Source of the DNA: Penelope pileata
Taxonomy: Eukaryota; Chordata; Aves; Galliformes; Cracidae
Reading direction: 5' to 3'
DNA: 64,000 nt
Assembly (NCBI GenBank): GCA_013396635.1
Contig: WBMW01000583.1
Span: 62,001-126,000 of the forward strand
A program made the position numbers and the translations under genes. This document shows, in pieces, positions 1 through 11,750 of the stretch. The notes under the pieces were generated by a model. The model worked only from the letters and a program-made list of their open reading frames with translations, did no database searches and was not told the DNA's origin. Positions within the stretch are counted from its first letter, which is position 1. The number at the start of each line of letters is the position of its first letter.

Positions 1-491
1 TTCTTTGCCTTGGGTTAAAAGGGGCTGTCACTGTGCAAGGACTGGCAGAGATGTGAGCTGTGCCCACATGCTCCTGGGACCTAATGGGCAATGCTTGTGC
101 TTAAAACGTGCAGAAGTCTTTAATGGAATAGAAACATAGAATTGGGGATTGAGGGGGGATCGTTTTTTTTTTTCTGAGCAAAAGTAAACAATAAGGACAA
201 CTTCTCAGTGTGCTGTCTCTTGATTTCAAGAAGCCATGAGCTCTCAGAACCACAAGGTTCTAAACAGGGTGAGGATCCAGTGGAAGTTGTGAGACAAGAG
301 TGGAAATGAAGGTGTTTCGTGCACAGGGCTGAGGACTACCCAAGGGAATGGTCATTTTCTCACTTTGTGGGTGAGCAGGATCTGCAGACTCAGTTTGGAT
401 GCTGGCTGTGTGAATTTCACCAGTGGTTATGTGAAAATCAGGAGCTGAAGAGAAAGACAATGAGAAAACCACGATGATAATGCAGAATAAC

Positions 492-497
492 TTTAAT
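492..497 (-). terminator. candidate poly(A) signal of the beta-protein gene
   Basis: On the minus strand this reads ATTAAA, about 660 bases past the stop of the beta-protein gene. It is the first good hexamer found in that direction. Site not proven; an alternative ATTAAA lies near 119. Confidence 0.4.
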
Positions 498-1155
498 GGA
501 GAGCAAGAGGACAGGAAAAGGCTGCTGGAATAAATAACAGAGTGAAGGACACGGCTTGAGGTGCAGATTCTGTTACTATCAGCTGCTTTCAGCCTTCTAC
601 ATACCAGTGACAAATTTCACCAAATAGTTTTTTTGATTTGTTAAATAAAAGCAAGCTATAAATACAGGATTTCTCTTCCTCTAGATTTCTTCCCTGCAGT
701 GAAGTTGAAAGCCAGAAGCGAATGGCACGGGTATATATAATACAGGTATATATTTGTTTATCAAAGGAAAAAGTGAAGTTCCTGGTGACTAATTGACTTA
801 AGTGCAAGGACCAGTCTAACGAGCTTCAGCAAGGAAAGGGTTTGTAATCTCTTAACTGACTGCATTTGTGTTGATTTTGAAACAACTGCTGCCTGCTTTT
901 TTTCTGGCAAAGAGATGCAGAAAGAGCAAATTCTTCCTGAGAATGAGATACTGTAAGTTTCAGAGGTCCTGCTCATGCAAATTAGAATTGGGGGCATCTT
1001 TCCTTGCCTGGATTACCTACCGGCCTGAGAATGTGCTTGAGGAAAGAACCTTATGTAAAGCATAACTTAAAGGAGACACCGGTGAGTCTGCGTGAGAGAG
1101 GCAGAAGGAATCTACGAGGCCTTTGGACATGCTGGCTGGGGCTGCTGCTGCTGTG

Positions 1156-1647
1156 CTATGCTTCCGAGGTCTCTTTGTCTTCGTTTGCTGTATCAGTATT
1201 TTCTGTTTCTGGTTTCTCCTTCTCTGGAACGTTCTCTTCCCTCTTGCTATCAGGCGATCGGTGGTGTCTGTAGCTGGCTCTATTGCAGGGATGCACCCAG
1301 TGGGAAGAAAACACATAAGTGCACCTTGGGGTGCGCTGGGGCACAGGTTTGGGGATGGATCTCTCTGCAGGTGGCTCCGAGCGCAGGACTTCTGCCCCTC
1401 CAGACGCCAGCGAGTCTGGTACACATCCCTCCGGGGCTGCAGAACTTCCCACCACCGTCTCCTGCGGGCAAGTGCTGAGGATCGGCCCCGGGAATGTCAC
1501 AACGACGGGAGGGGGAAATATGATGACTCTGGAGGCAGGGCAGGATACAACACAGGGGTCATTGCAGCTGGTAGCAAGAGGCTGCGGGCACTGCTCGGCG
1601 CAGGGGTGGGAGCACAGTCCTGCGTGCCACCCACCTCCGAAGGACAT
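1156..1647 (-). CDS. corneous beta-protein (beta-keratin) with charged C-terminal tail
   Basis: A 163-residue protein. Residues about 28-69 hold a Cys-rich lead-in (CNDPC) and then the hallmark corneous beta-protein core: SRVII, PPPVVVT, PGPILS and VGSS in the right order and spacing. In this family the core forms the beta-sheet dimer unit of the filaments of feather, scale and claw. The start is the ATG directly after a CTCCCAG acceptor; a second acceptor about 20 bases further upstream (GCTCAG) would give a more usual short leader. A TATA box and exon 1 donor lie about 1.1 kb upstream. The tail is odd: in place of the Gly/Tyr-rich or Cys-rich end typical of these proteins, residues 105-163 are basic, then rich in Glu, Lys, Asp and Thr. 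It may be the outlying beta-protein of the avian EDC called EDbeta, but I cannot confirm that symbol. Confidence 0.85.
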   Translation of the reverse strand: MSFGGGWHAGLCSHPCAEQCPQPLATSCNDPCVVSCPASRVIIFPPPVVVTFPGPILSTCPQETVVGSSAAPEGCVPDSLASGGAEVLRSEPPAERSIPKPVPQRTPRCTYVFSSHWVHPCNRASYRHHRSPDSKREENVPEKEKPETENTDTANEDKETSEA

Positions 1648-2777
1648 CTGGGAGGAATGGTGGTGAATCTGAGCTCACAGCAGAGACCACAGCGGGGATT
1701 TGTGAAGCGTTGGCACCTCGCCCCGTGCCCCTAAGACACAAACAGTGCAAGTGGTAAGAACTCAGGTCGGGTATTCCAGCTACAGCTGTGCAGATAACAC
1801 AGATGTTGCAGCAGAGACAACATGAGCCTGTGATTTCAGGAGATGAAGCTCTTGGGTCAGGCTTCCCAACCTATTTGCAGTCCTATTTCTAGTTCCCTTG
1901 CTCCTCTCATCCTATCCCCAACACCATTTTCATCCTACAATGGTTAAATCCTCCAGGTTTAGCCATTCTCCATCCCATTCCATTCCTTCCACCCCTTGCC
2001 CACAGCCCATCTCCAGCTCCTCAGTGCTTCTTTTCCTTCTCCCAGTCACAGATCCTGGCTGGCAGCTTCAAGCTCCAAGCTCCAGGAGCATCTCTCCTCC
2101 AGGCACCCCATTTTTCTGTCCACTAATTTGGATGAAAAGCTTAGGGGGATCCCCTTCCCTATCTCCTCTAGCATTTCTTGTCTGTCAATGTTCAGCATCA
2201 GATACTCCCGTCACAAAAACCCTGAAATCATTCAGCATTGCAACTGCTGTCCTTGCAGAGTTCCTGCTTCCTCCTATGGCTCCAGTAGTGTCAGCCCAAA
2301 AAGTGAGGCTCCAGCTACGGACAGAACTGCAAGAGTAACTGGTGGAAAAGGCTGGGAGATGTCACTTTCTACCAAAATGAATTCTGTTCTATCCATGTTT
2401 TGGATGCAAGCATGGTTGTTGTTCAACACCTGGCTTGAATACCTCAGATCTTTTCCAATTTTTAATGGAAAAAGTTATATAAACTCTACTTGAATTAAGC
2501 TTAAAATGCCATTCATATTAGATAACACATACATTTATGGAGTTATTTAATAATACAAAAATTACATTTCAATTTAACTAACAATAGTAATCCCCATTGA
2601 TGCATTTTTGAGCCTAAACACAGCCCAAGTGTACAACTAAGTCATTTCTAGCAGACTTCTCTAGACAGAATCCCACTCCTACTTTCAGAAACCACAGAGT
2701 GCTTTGCTGTTAAATCCCAGCTCATGTTAAAGCAACATCTAGCTCGATATAATTAAATAGAGGTGAATGGGACTTAC

Positions 2778-2840
2778 CAGCTGTCCAGGAGGAATTCAGG
2801 AGAAATGGCCAGAGGAGCCCTGAATCCTTTGAGTTTTATA
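2778..2840 (-). promoter_or_regulatory. TATA box and non-coding exon 1 of the beta-protein gene
   Basis: Minus strand TATAAAA at 2840-2834 is followed after about 60 bases by a CAGCTG|GTAAGTC donor (exon end 2778). The implied exon 1 is about 30 bases and the intron about 1.1 kb, running to the acceptor just before the ATG at 1647. This matches the two-exon structure of other beta-protein genes. Confidence 0.75.
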
Positions 2841-5800
2841 TTCCTTCTTCAACTTCCAGGAAGATGAGACATGTGCATGAGGTCTTAATTACTTTCCAAA
2901 CAATTTTTCCCGCATGTGTAACGCTTGTAATGACTATAATTATTTTAACATTGTTTACCAACATTATTCAATTCTCAGCAGCACATACTGTTACATGCTG
3001 CAGGGCTCCCTCGTATCGTATCTTTATGGTTTAAATTCATTGCTGCTGTGATTCCCTCACTTCCGTCTGCGTTAGCGTGGGAACGCACTGTGCTCCGGTT
3101 CGTCCAGCTTTGCCTCCAATGTTGGCCATGCAAGCAGATGTTTGCAGATGAAAAACAATGTATTGCAGATATGCAATATGATATGCTTCTAGGTATGGGA
3201 TTTTTAATTCAGTTCCCTAAATTCATCATAGCTTTTAGATGGAGGCACCATGGTGTTCGTCTCTAAAGTGCCTCAGAGGGGAGAGCAGAGTTTTGCAGGC
3301 TGCACATCCCCAATTTTGGTGGTGATAGAGCAGATCTGGTTATTTGGTTCCTGTTCCTTGTTTCCCTGGCTGTTGTCACAGCTTTATAGATGGAGGCTGA
3401 TGTTCTGCTTGGGGATCTCCTCTTCTGCTCTAGGTACCAACCTCGAGGTCACTGAGATTGGAAGCTCAAAAAACCACAATCCTGAAGGATGTCTGCTTAG
3501 GGAATGGACTGGAGGGACATAAGGAAAGGATTTCTGCAGATTAAAGGTAGATGCCAAAATGAAAGAATTCAGCTGCAGTTTATACCTGCTGAAGTCAAGA
3601 CAAGTAGTCATGGCCTGAAAGGGCATCTCAGGGGGAAATATTTTAATCACGTAATTACTGACATGAATAAATTATTGACAGACACTGTGGAGTCTCCATC
3701 ACTGGAGGCTCTTAGGAGTCAGGAGGGGTTCAGCTGAGCAACCAGGGCTTAGGGCAGGGAGATGCAGCAGTTGGTGTCTGGGGGCATCAGCAGAAGCTGT
3801 CTCCTAAGCCCATTTCAGATGATTGCTCTTGATTGCAAACAGCAGTGCATCGTTTAATGAAAATGCAAAATGCGGTGAGTTATCAAGGCTCAGAACAACA
3901 TCCTGTTTGTGAGAACAACGTGGGCACTTCAATCAAAAACTGCATATTCTAAAGGTGCTGTTACTCAGCCCTGAGGTGTTTATCTCAGCTAACATACTAT
4001 TAATAGTATAATGATAAAACTCTTTGCATGTATAAAACGATAATGAATATTTTTGAAATGCTTTGACATTCCTTGCTGTGTAGCAAGTCTTAATTGCTGG
4101 GATTATTTCCCCCATTCTTTCACAAAAGGCAACGAGAAGTTCACACAAAGTTATCTGCAAAGCCAGACCCAGGGTTCATAGTTCACCATGGAGAGTGCCC
4201 TGCTGAGTTCTGTTATGAGAGATGCTGATGATTAGTTTATAATTGTGCTTCATGTTCTTGGCCAGTTTCAGCTTGCTTTTAGATTTCTTGGTGACTTCTG
4301 AATCATACTTTTATTAAAAAAAAATAAAAATAAAAGAGAGAAAGTGGCCAGAAAAATGGAAATTCCTGTTTCTGTGCTACTTCACCTGCAGAGAATGGGG
4401 TTGGCAACACAACCCTGGACATCCTTCACTAATTAATGAGATGGGCACTGTGCAGCTTGCCTGGATGGGGCATCCTGTGCCAGAACTGCTGCACTTGGAA
4501 GGCTGTGCCAAGTGAACCTGAACATAAAGGGGGCCCTTTGTAGCCCCCCATTGCTGTGCACATCAGAGAAGAGCCCATCCTCACTCTGAACTCTCATGGA
4601 GTCTGAGGTCTGCATGTGGCCTCCTGAAAGCCAGTGGAAGGCAACGAATCCCTTTCCTCCTGCCCACGCTCTGGCTCATGCAGCCTGCGGTTGGCTCTCA
4701 CCGCCACCAGGTTGCAGCACTGCCCTGTGTCACCTTCAGGGCCACCAGGGCCATGTCAGCTTCGGGGCCACCAGGACCATGTCACCTTTGGGGCCACCAG
4801 CTCGTTATCTTTGCAAAGCTCCTGAGCTCTGTGTCAGCAGATCCAACTGATGGTGATGGAGCATGGACCAGCTGCCAGGGCAGCTTGGGGAAGAGGGGGA
4901 ACAGCAGCTTAGGGAAGAGGGGGGACAATGTTCCCTCTCTTGGGACACAGCAGGGGTCCATCTGAGTGTGAGCAAAGTGGCCAAAGGCATCTGGGGGTCT
5001 TCAGCCTATTTAATGGCTGCTTGGAGAGCTCAGCTTTTTATTTTATCCTATCAGCCCAAACCCTTTGTCAAGAGCAAAAGCACAGAAGCCACCAATCCTA
5101 ATTTCAGAGGACTGCAAGTAGCATCGGTCTCTTTTTACGGGCAAATCTATCACTTTATTAGAAAAAGGAGTCTATGGAAATCCTGCTCGGTCTGGTTGTG
5201 GGGTGCTGCGGAGGAAGCTGAGGGGCAGGAGGGGATTTTGCTCGGCAGTGATGCAGCTGCTGGGTCCCACGCTGCGCCTTTAGGTGGTGGCAGAGAGCCA
5301 CTGCCTGCACGGAGCTGCACAATGTGCTTTGGAACCTGACCTGTGTTTAATGGGAAGTCAGAATATCGATCGAGCAAGGTGGCTATTTCCTGCTCTCTAG
5401 GAAAACATCTCTATCTAGGAACAGCTGGAGCTGGAAGTTGTTCTTCCCTCTGTTTGCAGTTTTTTAAGCGCAGAGTGCTGATGCTGGGCATCTCCAATGT
5501 GTGCAGGGCCAACGTGGGGGCACAGCATCCCAGGGACCTTCGGCACCATCCTCCCTCCCCCCACTGCCCCAGGGGCTGCCCCATGCTGCCCATTCCGTCA
5601 TTTGCTCAGCGTTGGTTTTCTAGGGGTGAAATTGCAGAAGACAGCAGCTAATGAGTCTTATTCAATTAATCAAGCTGCCTTCTAGATCCCAGCCCGTGCT
5701 GTTGCTTTTACTGTGTGTCTCTGGCTAACTTTCCAGCACCAGGATCTGTTCCCACAGCTGGAAAGCATTTTGAGTCCTAAAAGCATGATTGCTGCCATTG

Positions 5801-5930
5801 TGTTACACAAAGGAGAGGCACAAGAACAGGGAGTCATTTGGTCCGGTAGTATTAGAAACAGTTTAAATAAAAAACACAGAAGGAAAATGACTCAGACAGC
5901 AGACGGCAGGAATCTGGCTGCAACCTGAGC
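2841..5930. other. intergenic, no supported gene
   Basis: Open frames here have no EDC composition, no acceptor-ATG start and no TATA/donor partner. A short CR1-like segment lies near 3,690. AT-rich stretches occur at 2,500-2,600 and 4,300-4,340. Confidence 0.6.
3676..3730 (+). mobile_element. possible CR1 LINE fragment
   Basis: The stretch reading GTGGAGTCTCCATCACTGG, then AGGCTCTTAGGAGTC, resembles the end of the reverse-transcriptase frame of avian CR1 elements (a GTGGAGTCTCC...CTGGAGAT-like segment). Only a short, diverged piece is recognisable, judged from memory of the family. Confidence 0.35.
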
Positions 5931-5936
5931 TTTAAT
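5931..5936 (-). terminator. candidate poly(A) signal of the 308-residue gene
   Basis: Minus strand ATTAAA, about 310 bases past the stop of the gene at 6245-7171. No canonical AATAAA lies closer on this strand. Confidence 0.5.
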
Positions 5937-6244
5937 AGGGCTGGCACAACCGGGAGCATCGCTGATGTAGTAACAGTAAAAACCTCTGGGGGTGCAAACC
6001 CAGAGTTCTGTCAGCTTCAAGTTCAGAGTCTGAGCACCCGCTCAGAGCTCCTTAACGTCTCACTAACATCTTTTCTGTTCCAGGAATGACTAAAGTTAAC
6101 CACAAAAGGAAGGCAACGCACCCTAGCATTGATTAAAATATGGGGAAGGTGCAGGGAAAGCATCTCCAGGGATGGGGAATGGGGGAAAATACAACCTCAG
6201 CCCCAGCTGCATCACTCGCTGTTGTCACAGCACCTCCAGCTCCT

Positions 6245-7171
6245 TCACCAGAGACACTTGGAAGGGCAGCAGCTCTTCTTGGGGTGGCTCGAGCGCTTCC
6301 CATCCCTTGTGCGATGCCGCGGCGAGCGCTGGGCAGCGCACGGGTGGAGGCACTTGGACTTGCTGACCGTGGCCGAGCTCTTGTGCTTGGCTCCCTCCTG
6401 CAGCAGCGAGCACTTGGGCAGGCGAAGCTGGGAAGAGCTCTCCTTCATCCCGCTCCCGGGGGGGCACTTGGGCACCTGCTGCACGGTGCAGGTGGTGATG
6501 CACTCCTGCGTCGGGTACCCCCTGGTGCACTTCTGGTGGGGGAAGGGGCTGATGCACTCCTCCAGGAAGCCCTGCGTCACGCACTGCTGCGGGGGGCACT
6601 CGGTGACCCCGCGCAGAGGCAGGGAATAGCCGCTGGTCATCCCCTGCCCGCAGCACAGCTCCGTGCAGTATCGCTGCGACGAGCACCGCGACACCTTCTG
6701 CGACCTGCGCTCGTCCTTGCAGGAGGACGAATATCTGATCCCACACGGTGGGAACCTGACTTTGCCCGGCTCTGGGCACCTAGGGGCACAGGGTGGGAGG
6801 CTCTTGGCCACGCGTTTCTTCTCCAAGCGGCCGCTCTCGCAGGGCAGCAGAGCCGGAGCGGGGCTGAGCCTCACGCTGGGCTTCCTGCAGGGCAGCAGCC
6901 GCGTGGTCTCGCACGGCTCCGGGCACAGCACGACGCAGGGCTGCACGCAGGGCTGGCAGGACAGCTGCGTGATGCTCGGCTGCGAGCACACGTAGGTGAA
7001 GGAGGGCTGCACGTAGCTCTGCCATCTGGGCACCGGGCTCTTGATGATGCTCAGAGGGTGGCACGTGGTGCTGCATGCGTCGGGCTGGGACGTGTACTGC
7101 TGGTGGCTTTCGGTGACGTAGCTCGAGCCCGGCAGGTAGAGGTGTTTGTACCGCTCCCCATAGTAGTGCAT
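6245..7171 (-). CDS. Cys/Ser/Pro-rich EDC protein, 308 residues
   Basis: A low-complexity protein rich in Cys, Ser, Pro, Lys and Gln. It opens with an aromatic segment (MHYYGERYKHLYLPG), followed by PVPRWQS near residue 50, a Cys-Pro block (CQPCVQPCVVLCPEPC) near 71-86, a CPPQQCVTQ element near 195, and a strongly basic tail ending KKSCCPSKCLW. The ATG follows a CTTCCTCCAG acceptor by about 20 bases (exon 2 from 7192). The tail and the WQS and QQCVTQ elements recur in the neighbour at 11751-12659, so the two are paralogues. Composition and structure fit an EDC cornification protein cross-linked through Gln, Lys and Cys. No catalytic domain, signal peptide or membrane segment is seen. It may be one of the Q-named avian EDC genes (EDQM or EDQCM type), but I cannot assign which. 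Confidence 0.82.
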   Translation of the reverse strand: MHYYGERYKHLYLPGSSYVTESHQQYTSQPDACSTTCHPLSIIKSPVPRWQSYVQPSFTYVCSQPSITQLSCQPCVQPCVVLCPEPCETTRLLPCRKPSVRLSPAPALLPCESGRLEKKRVAKSLPPCAPRCPEPGKVRFPPCGIRYSSSCKDERRSQKVSRCSSQRYCTELCCGQGMTSGYSLPLRGVTECPPQQCVTQGFLEECISPFPHQKCTRGYPTQECITTCTVQQVPKCPPGSGMKESSSQLRLPKCSLLQEGAKHKSSATVSKSKCLHPCAAQRSPRHRTRDGKRSSHPKKSCCPSKCLW

Positions 7172-8636
7172 GGCCGCGCGGGGTGGTTACACCTGGAGGA
7201 AGGAGGAAGAAGAGGGACAGCTCACATCTCCATCGGCTCTTTCCTGGGATGCTGCGCTTGGAGCCGCCCACACCCAGCGCTGCTGAAGGTCACGGGTGAC
7301 TCACGGCTGGGATTACCCAGGGAGCAGAGGCAGCTCCTGCCCTTACACCCTGATGAGCCCAGAAACACTCTGGGATCAGAGCCAAGCAAAGCAAGCAGCT
7401 TTCTGCTGCCCTTCAAAAATGACCTGAGTGTCCCTTACAGCTCCTTGCCCTGCGTTCATCTCCCCCATCCCCACCGGGACGGCTTTTCAAGTCTCCATCC
7501 CGCACCTCCCAAGCACTGGGGATGAAAGGCAGAATTAAAGGCGTGCCCACGCTGCAATCCTCGGGAGTGGCTGCAGCTTGGGGTCAGAGCCCAGCAGGGT
7601 TACATGGGCTGAGGGCAGAGCAGGTTCATGGCAGCAGTCCCTGCTTTGTGCTGTCCCGTGGGCAAGCGCTAAGAAAAGAAAAGAAGAGAAATGCAGCAGT
7701 TCTGAGTGCTGAGACCACAGCAAAAAGGAAAAAGGCACCAAAGCAAATTTCACTCCAGTCCTGCACAGATACTGGAACCACCAACACACAAAAAGTGCTC
7801 CGATTGAAAATGTTTGGTTGTTTTTCATTATTTTTATATCATTTTGACATTGTTTAGGAATTAAAGTCTATAATTAAAGGATTGTAAAGAAGCTGCGTTT
7901 TCTGAACGCCCCTCGTTCTGCTCTAATTACAGCGAGATGCTTTGTCTCCCAAAAGCCCATTGCTGGGTGGCTGTTAACAATAACACTGTGCTGCTATCAT
8001 CATCACTACAATTATAGTAATCATTGGCTGGTATAAACAGCCAGCTGAAAAACAACGACAGCAAGGCTACTGCTCCATACACAATGCCAAAGTATCTGGT
8101 GATGCTCATCAAGATAAAACGCTTCTAAAACGGGATTATTCACTTCCAGGGAGATGTTTGCATCTCTGACTGTCAGCCTACAAAGAAATTCAAACGTGTT
8201 CAGGCTTAGCTGGAGAATCTCTGCTAGCTTTCACGTTGGCACTGAAGTTGGTTGGCTCCTTACTCTCCTCTGAGAAGTTGCTTTGCTCGAATTCCACGAA
8301 ATGGTTGAAAATTTCTGCCTTTCTCTGCGCACTCTCACGTCCGACTCCCAGCAGCACTGAGCCCCCGATGCAGCCAGCAGCATCCTTTGGACTCTACCTA
8401 ACAGCGGGCGTAGAACAGCCCACAGATCCCACTTCCAACTCCGCAGTCCTTTGGGAGGTTCTTCCCTGATATTCTTCCCTTCAGCTCGGAGCTGCTCCCG
8501 CTGCCAGAGCCGCACGCGCCGGGGCTGAAGGCAGCATCCCCATAGGATGCATCTCCGCCAGCACGGGACCGCCGCCTGCTCCAGCCACCCGGGACCAAAG
8601 CAGCATTTTGGCAGCTCGGTGCCAAGCCAGACTTAC

Positions 8637-8704
8637 CCACTTCATCAGTGAGAACAACCGGAGAGAAGTGCCTAGGAGATCCCCACGATGGCTGAGCTTT
8701 TATA
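8637..8704 (-). promoter_or_regulatory. TATA box and exon 1 of the 308-residue gene
   Basis: Minus strand TATAAAA at 8704-8698, followed by exon 1 ending GAAGTGG|GTAAGTC at 8637. The intron to the acceptor at 7193 is about 1.4 kb. TATA-to-donor spacing is close to that of the other genes in the window. Confidence 0.8.
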
Positions 8705-10898
8705 CAGTGAATAATTGCCCCGGGGGGGGTGAGGCGGTGTGTGATGCTCTAATTGCCTGCCAGCCCCGGCCGGGCCACGTGCGGCTTCGTGCCGCCGGGA
8801 ATGGCCGTGCTGCTGTCACCGTGGCACCGCGGGGACATCGCTGAGCCAGGGTCCCCATGGGAAGGTGCCAAGCACCTGTGGTCCCCCGTGGGAAGGTGGC
8901 CAAGGGCACTGTGCCCTGCGTGTGCTGCACCGGAGCCACAGCATCCCTGCTTCTGTGGCAAATCCAGGGCAGAAATTTTGCTTTTCTGCGGAGAAAAAGA
9001 TTCCGGCTGACAAAAGGAAAGAAATGGGTCTGGGCTGCCCAAGGGGACTCCTCATTTTCATGGGAGCTGTGTGCACAAGGCCCTTCAGTGCCTTTGAAAA
9101 CACCGTCCAGGAAGGACTCTCGGCGACTCCTCGCAGCCCGTAATTACTGTGGCACGCAGACTTCCTTCAGCTGCATGGAACCGAGGGATGCGCTGGGACT
9201 GCGCTGGGAAAGCCTCGGGCCAAGGGCACGGCAGCTGCTGGAATGTTCTGCACCCAGCAAGGGGGGACACGAAGGGGAGAAATGGGGAACAGCACCGGGA
9301 CAGCCCGGGGACGGCGGCTGAATCACAGCAGTCCCAAAAACACAGATCCCATTTCCTGCTCTTTGTTCCCTGTTTGTGCCAGGTGTAAACCCAAGAGGAA
9401 ATGAGTGACAGAGCATAAGAGCCAGCAGGGAGTGGGTTTTGACACACTCATATCTGCATAAGCAAAGGGCTGAGCATTTTTTTTTTGCTTTTAATGCAAA
9501 TTTGACGCATGTCAGCTGGGTTCCAGCACTGGGAATCCAGGTGAGGTCCCGCACGCTGAAACACAAAGGACTGGGATCGTCCTCTCCATGGAGCAGGTGG
9601 AAAATTTCTCACCGATACGAAGCAGAATATCGATCTCCAGGTAATGAACCACGGAGTGCCAGAAAATCCAAGTCCAGAAGTTAGGTTTTACCTTTTTTTT
9701 TTTTTTTACTAGTTTGGTTTTTAAGTCTTATTTTCTACCAAAAATTCTCCCCAGTATCATGGAAAAAAAATGAAAACAAACTGTATGTTTTCCTCGTTGA
9801 TTTTGCCCACATTTTGGGCATAACACTAACCAAAGGGACGAGTGCTTTCTCCAGGGTTAATCTTGTTTTCCACAACCAAAGACAAAAGCTCTAAATCCTA
9901 CCCATGCTTCTCTTAGCTGCACCCTTAAATTCCAACACCCTTCTTGGTATTAAACAATGTGACCCAAGATTTTAGGACCCACGCTGGCATCAGGGAGCAG
10001 GTAAGCAGATTAAGATCATTTTTACAAGCTCCACAAATCCAGTTCCTGGGCTAAATCCCGAACCAGCAGCCTTCAAGTCACCCTAATATATATTTCAGTG
10101 TTTCCAGTAAGGTAACCAAATACTAACCTGATGATAGCATCGTGCTCCGTCATCCAACTATTTGTAATTAGCATCTGCAAAGTCCTGTGAAATCCTTTCA
10201 TCTCGGGGAGACGCGCGGTGCTGCACGGGGCAGTGTTGTGGGGGCTGTCATTATTCCCAATTAAGCAGAGGGGAAACTGAAGCACTGTGGTCACTCGGTG
10301 TGAATCAGGCTCCTCCACCCCATAGGATGAGCTCCAGAACGTGGGTGATTTTTGTGATCATCCCCCGGCTCCTATAGGGAAGCCATAACGATGAGAAAGC
10401 TCCCCAAAATCCATTCTGGTGCTCTCTGCTTGCAAAGGGGACGCAGAGTGTTGGGTTGCAGGAGCATCCCCAGCTCTGCAAAGCAAAGCAGGGCCACGGT
10501 CACTGCCAATTTTCCATGCTGCATCCTCAAAGCATCCCCGAGGAGGTGGGATCTCTGCTCCCCTGTGCCCCCCAGGACATGGCTGGGTGCTGCCCTGCTC
10601 TGACCCCAGCCATCCCCTCTCTCCCAGCACAGCCCATGGTGGCACCCTGAGGTCACCGTGCAGGGAGGAGCAGGGCAGGACGGCGTCCCAGCCCCGGTCA
10701 CACCCAGCTCCTCTTGCATCATTTGTTTTCGCCCTCCCAACAGCCATCAGCCACTCGGCGTGAGCAGTCTCCCATTCATTTTCTTAATGATGGGGCATAT
10801 TAGAGGATTTTGTATTTTTTTCAGACACTGTTTTTAATAAAGAAGAACCACCGGAGGGCAAGAAGAGAAGATATTTCATCTGAGGTCAGAGAACTATC
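8705..10898. other. intergenic, no supported gene
   Basis: No EDC-like frame, TATA/donor pair or recognisable repeat family was found. A 17-base T run lies near 9,693-9,709. The open frames at 8.7-9.5 kb look like GC-rich chance frames, open on both strands. Confidence 0.55.
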
Positions 10899-10904
10899 TT
10901 TATT
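10899..10904 (-). terminator. candidate poly(A) signal of the Gln/Cys-repeat gene
   Basis: Minus strand AATAAA about 850 bases past the stop at 11751; no nearer AATAAA or ATTAAA was found on that strand. Confidence 0.45.
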
Positions 10905-10906
10905 TA

Positions 10907-10949
10907 AGTATATATATATGTATGGCATAAGTATACACATATATATAGT
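10907..10949. repeat. TA-rich microsatellite
   Basis: Two short TATATATA runs separated by a GTATGGCATAAG-like spacer, next to the presumed 3' end of the Gln/Cys-repeat gene. Confidence 0.8.
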
Positions 10950-11750
10950 TTGTTTTCAGTACAGTGCAGAGTACACATCTTCAGGCAGCACAAAGAATAC
11001 ACTGAATCACTTCAACATCTCAAACATTTTATAAAAGAGCAGTGCTACAACTTCCAGCGTTGTTTCGAAGATTTCTTTTTGTTTCAGGCTGTGTTTGCCA
11101 TAGTAACCAAAGCAACCGAGCGAATAAAAACTTGGACGTATAAAATTTCTGCTGAACCAACTTCACTGAGCCAGAGCTCCTGCCTCGCTTGGGGACTCCA
11201 CTGAAGTCAGCAGGATTGCTGGCCACCTTCTGCAATGAAGGCCGTTGGAACAAGACTCCCAGACATTTTGCTTAGCAAATTTCTGTTGGCTTCCAAATCT
11301 GTGAGCGAAAACAGCTCTTTGGGAGAGCTTGCAGCCTTGGGGAACCCAGGTGCACACCTGAGCATCTTCTCTGGAGGACTGAACCCCCCCAGCTGCTCCG
11401 TCCTCTTGATGCTGTCATCAGCAGGACTCCTTAGACATTTCTATTTTTTATCGTTTTTCCTTTTATAACCTCTATTCCTCTCAATGAGGTGAGAATTTAG
11501 TAACATCCCACTAAACTATTTCTTGCAGCAGGCTAAGGAACAAACCACAGATATCTGGAGGAAATAACACGGAAATAACATCGCACCTGGGCCCAAAATA
11601 GAGCTGAGCTATAGGGAAAGGACTGGAAAACAGAGAAAGCAGAATTAAACAATAGCAACAGGTCGGCAGGTGACACGAGGAGAAGAAAAGCCCTGCCCCG
11701 AGGCCGTACCTCGCTGGTTTGCTGTGGGCTTTCCTTTCCCCTGCTCCTCT

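Noticed and set aside
6140..7525. 461-codon plus-strand frame opposite the 308-residue gene
   Set aside because: GC-rich shadow frame with no TATA box, acceptor or family signature; it overlaps the intron and acceptor of the minus-strand gene.
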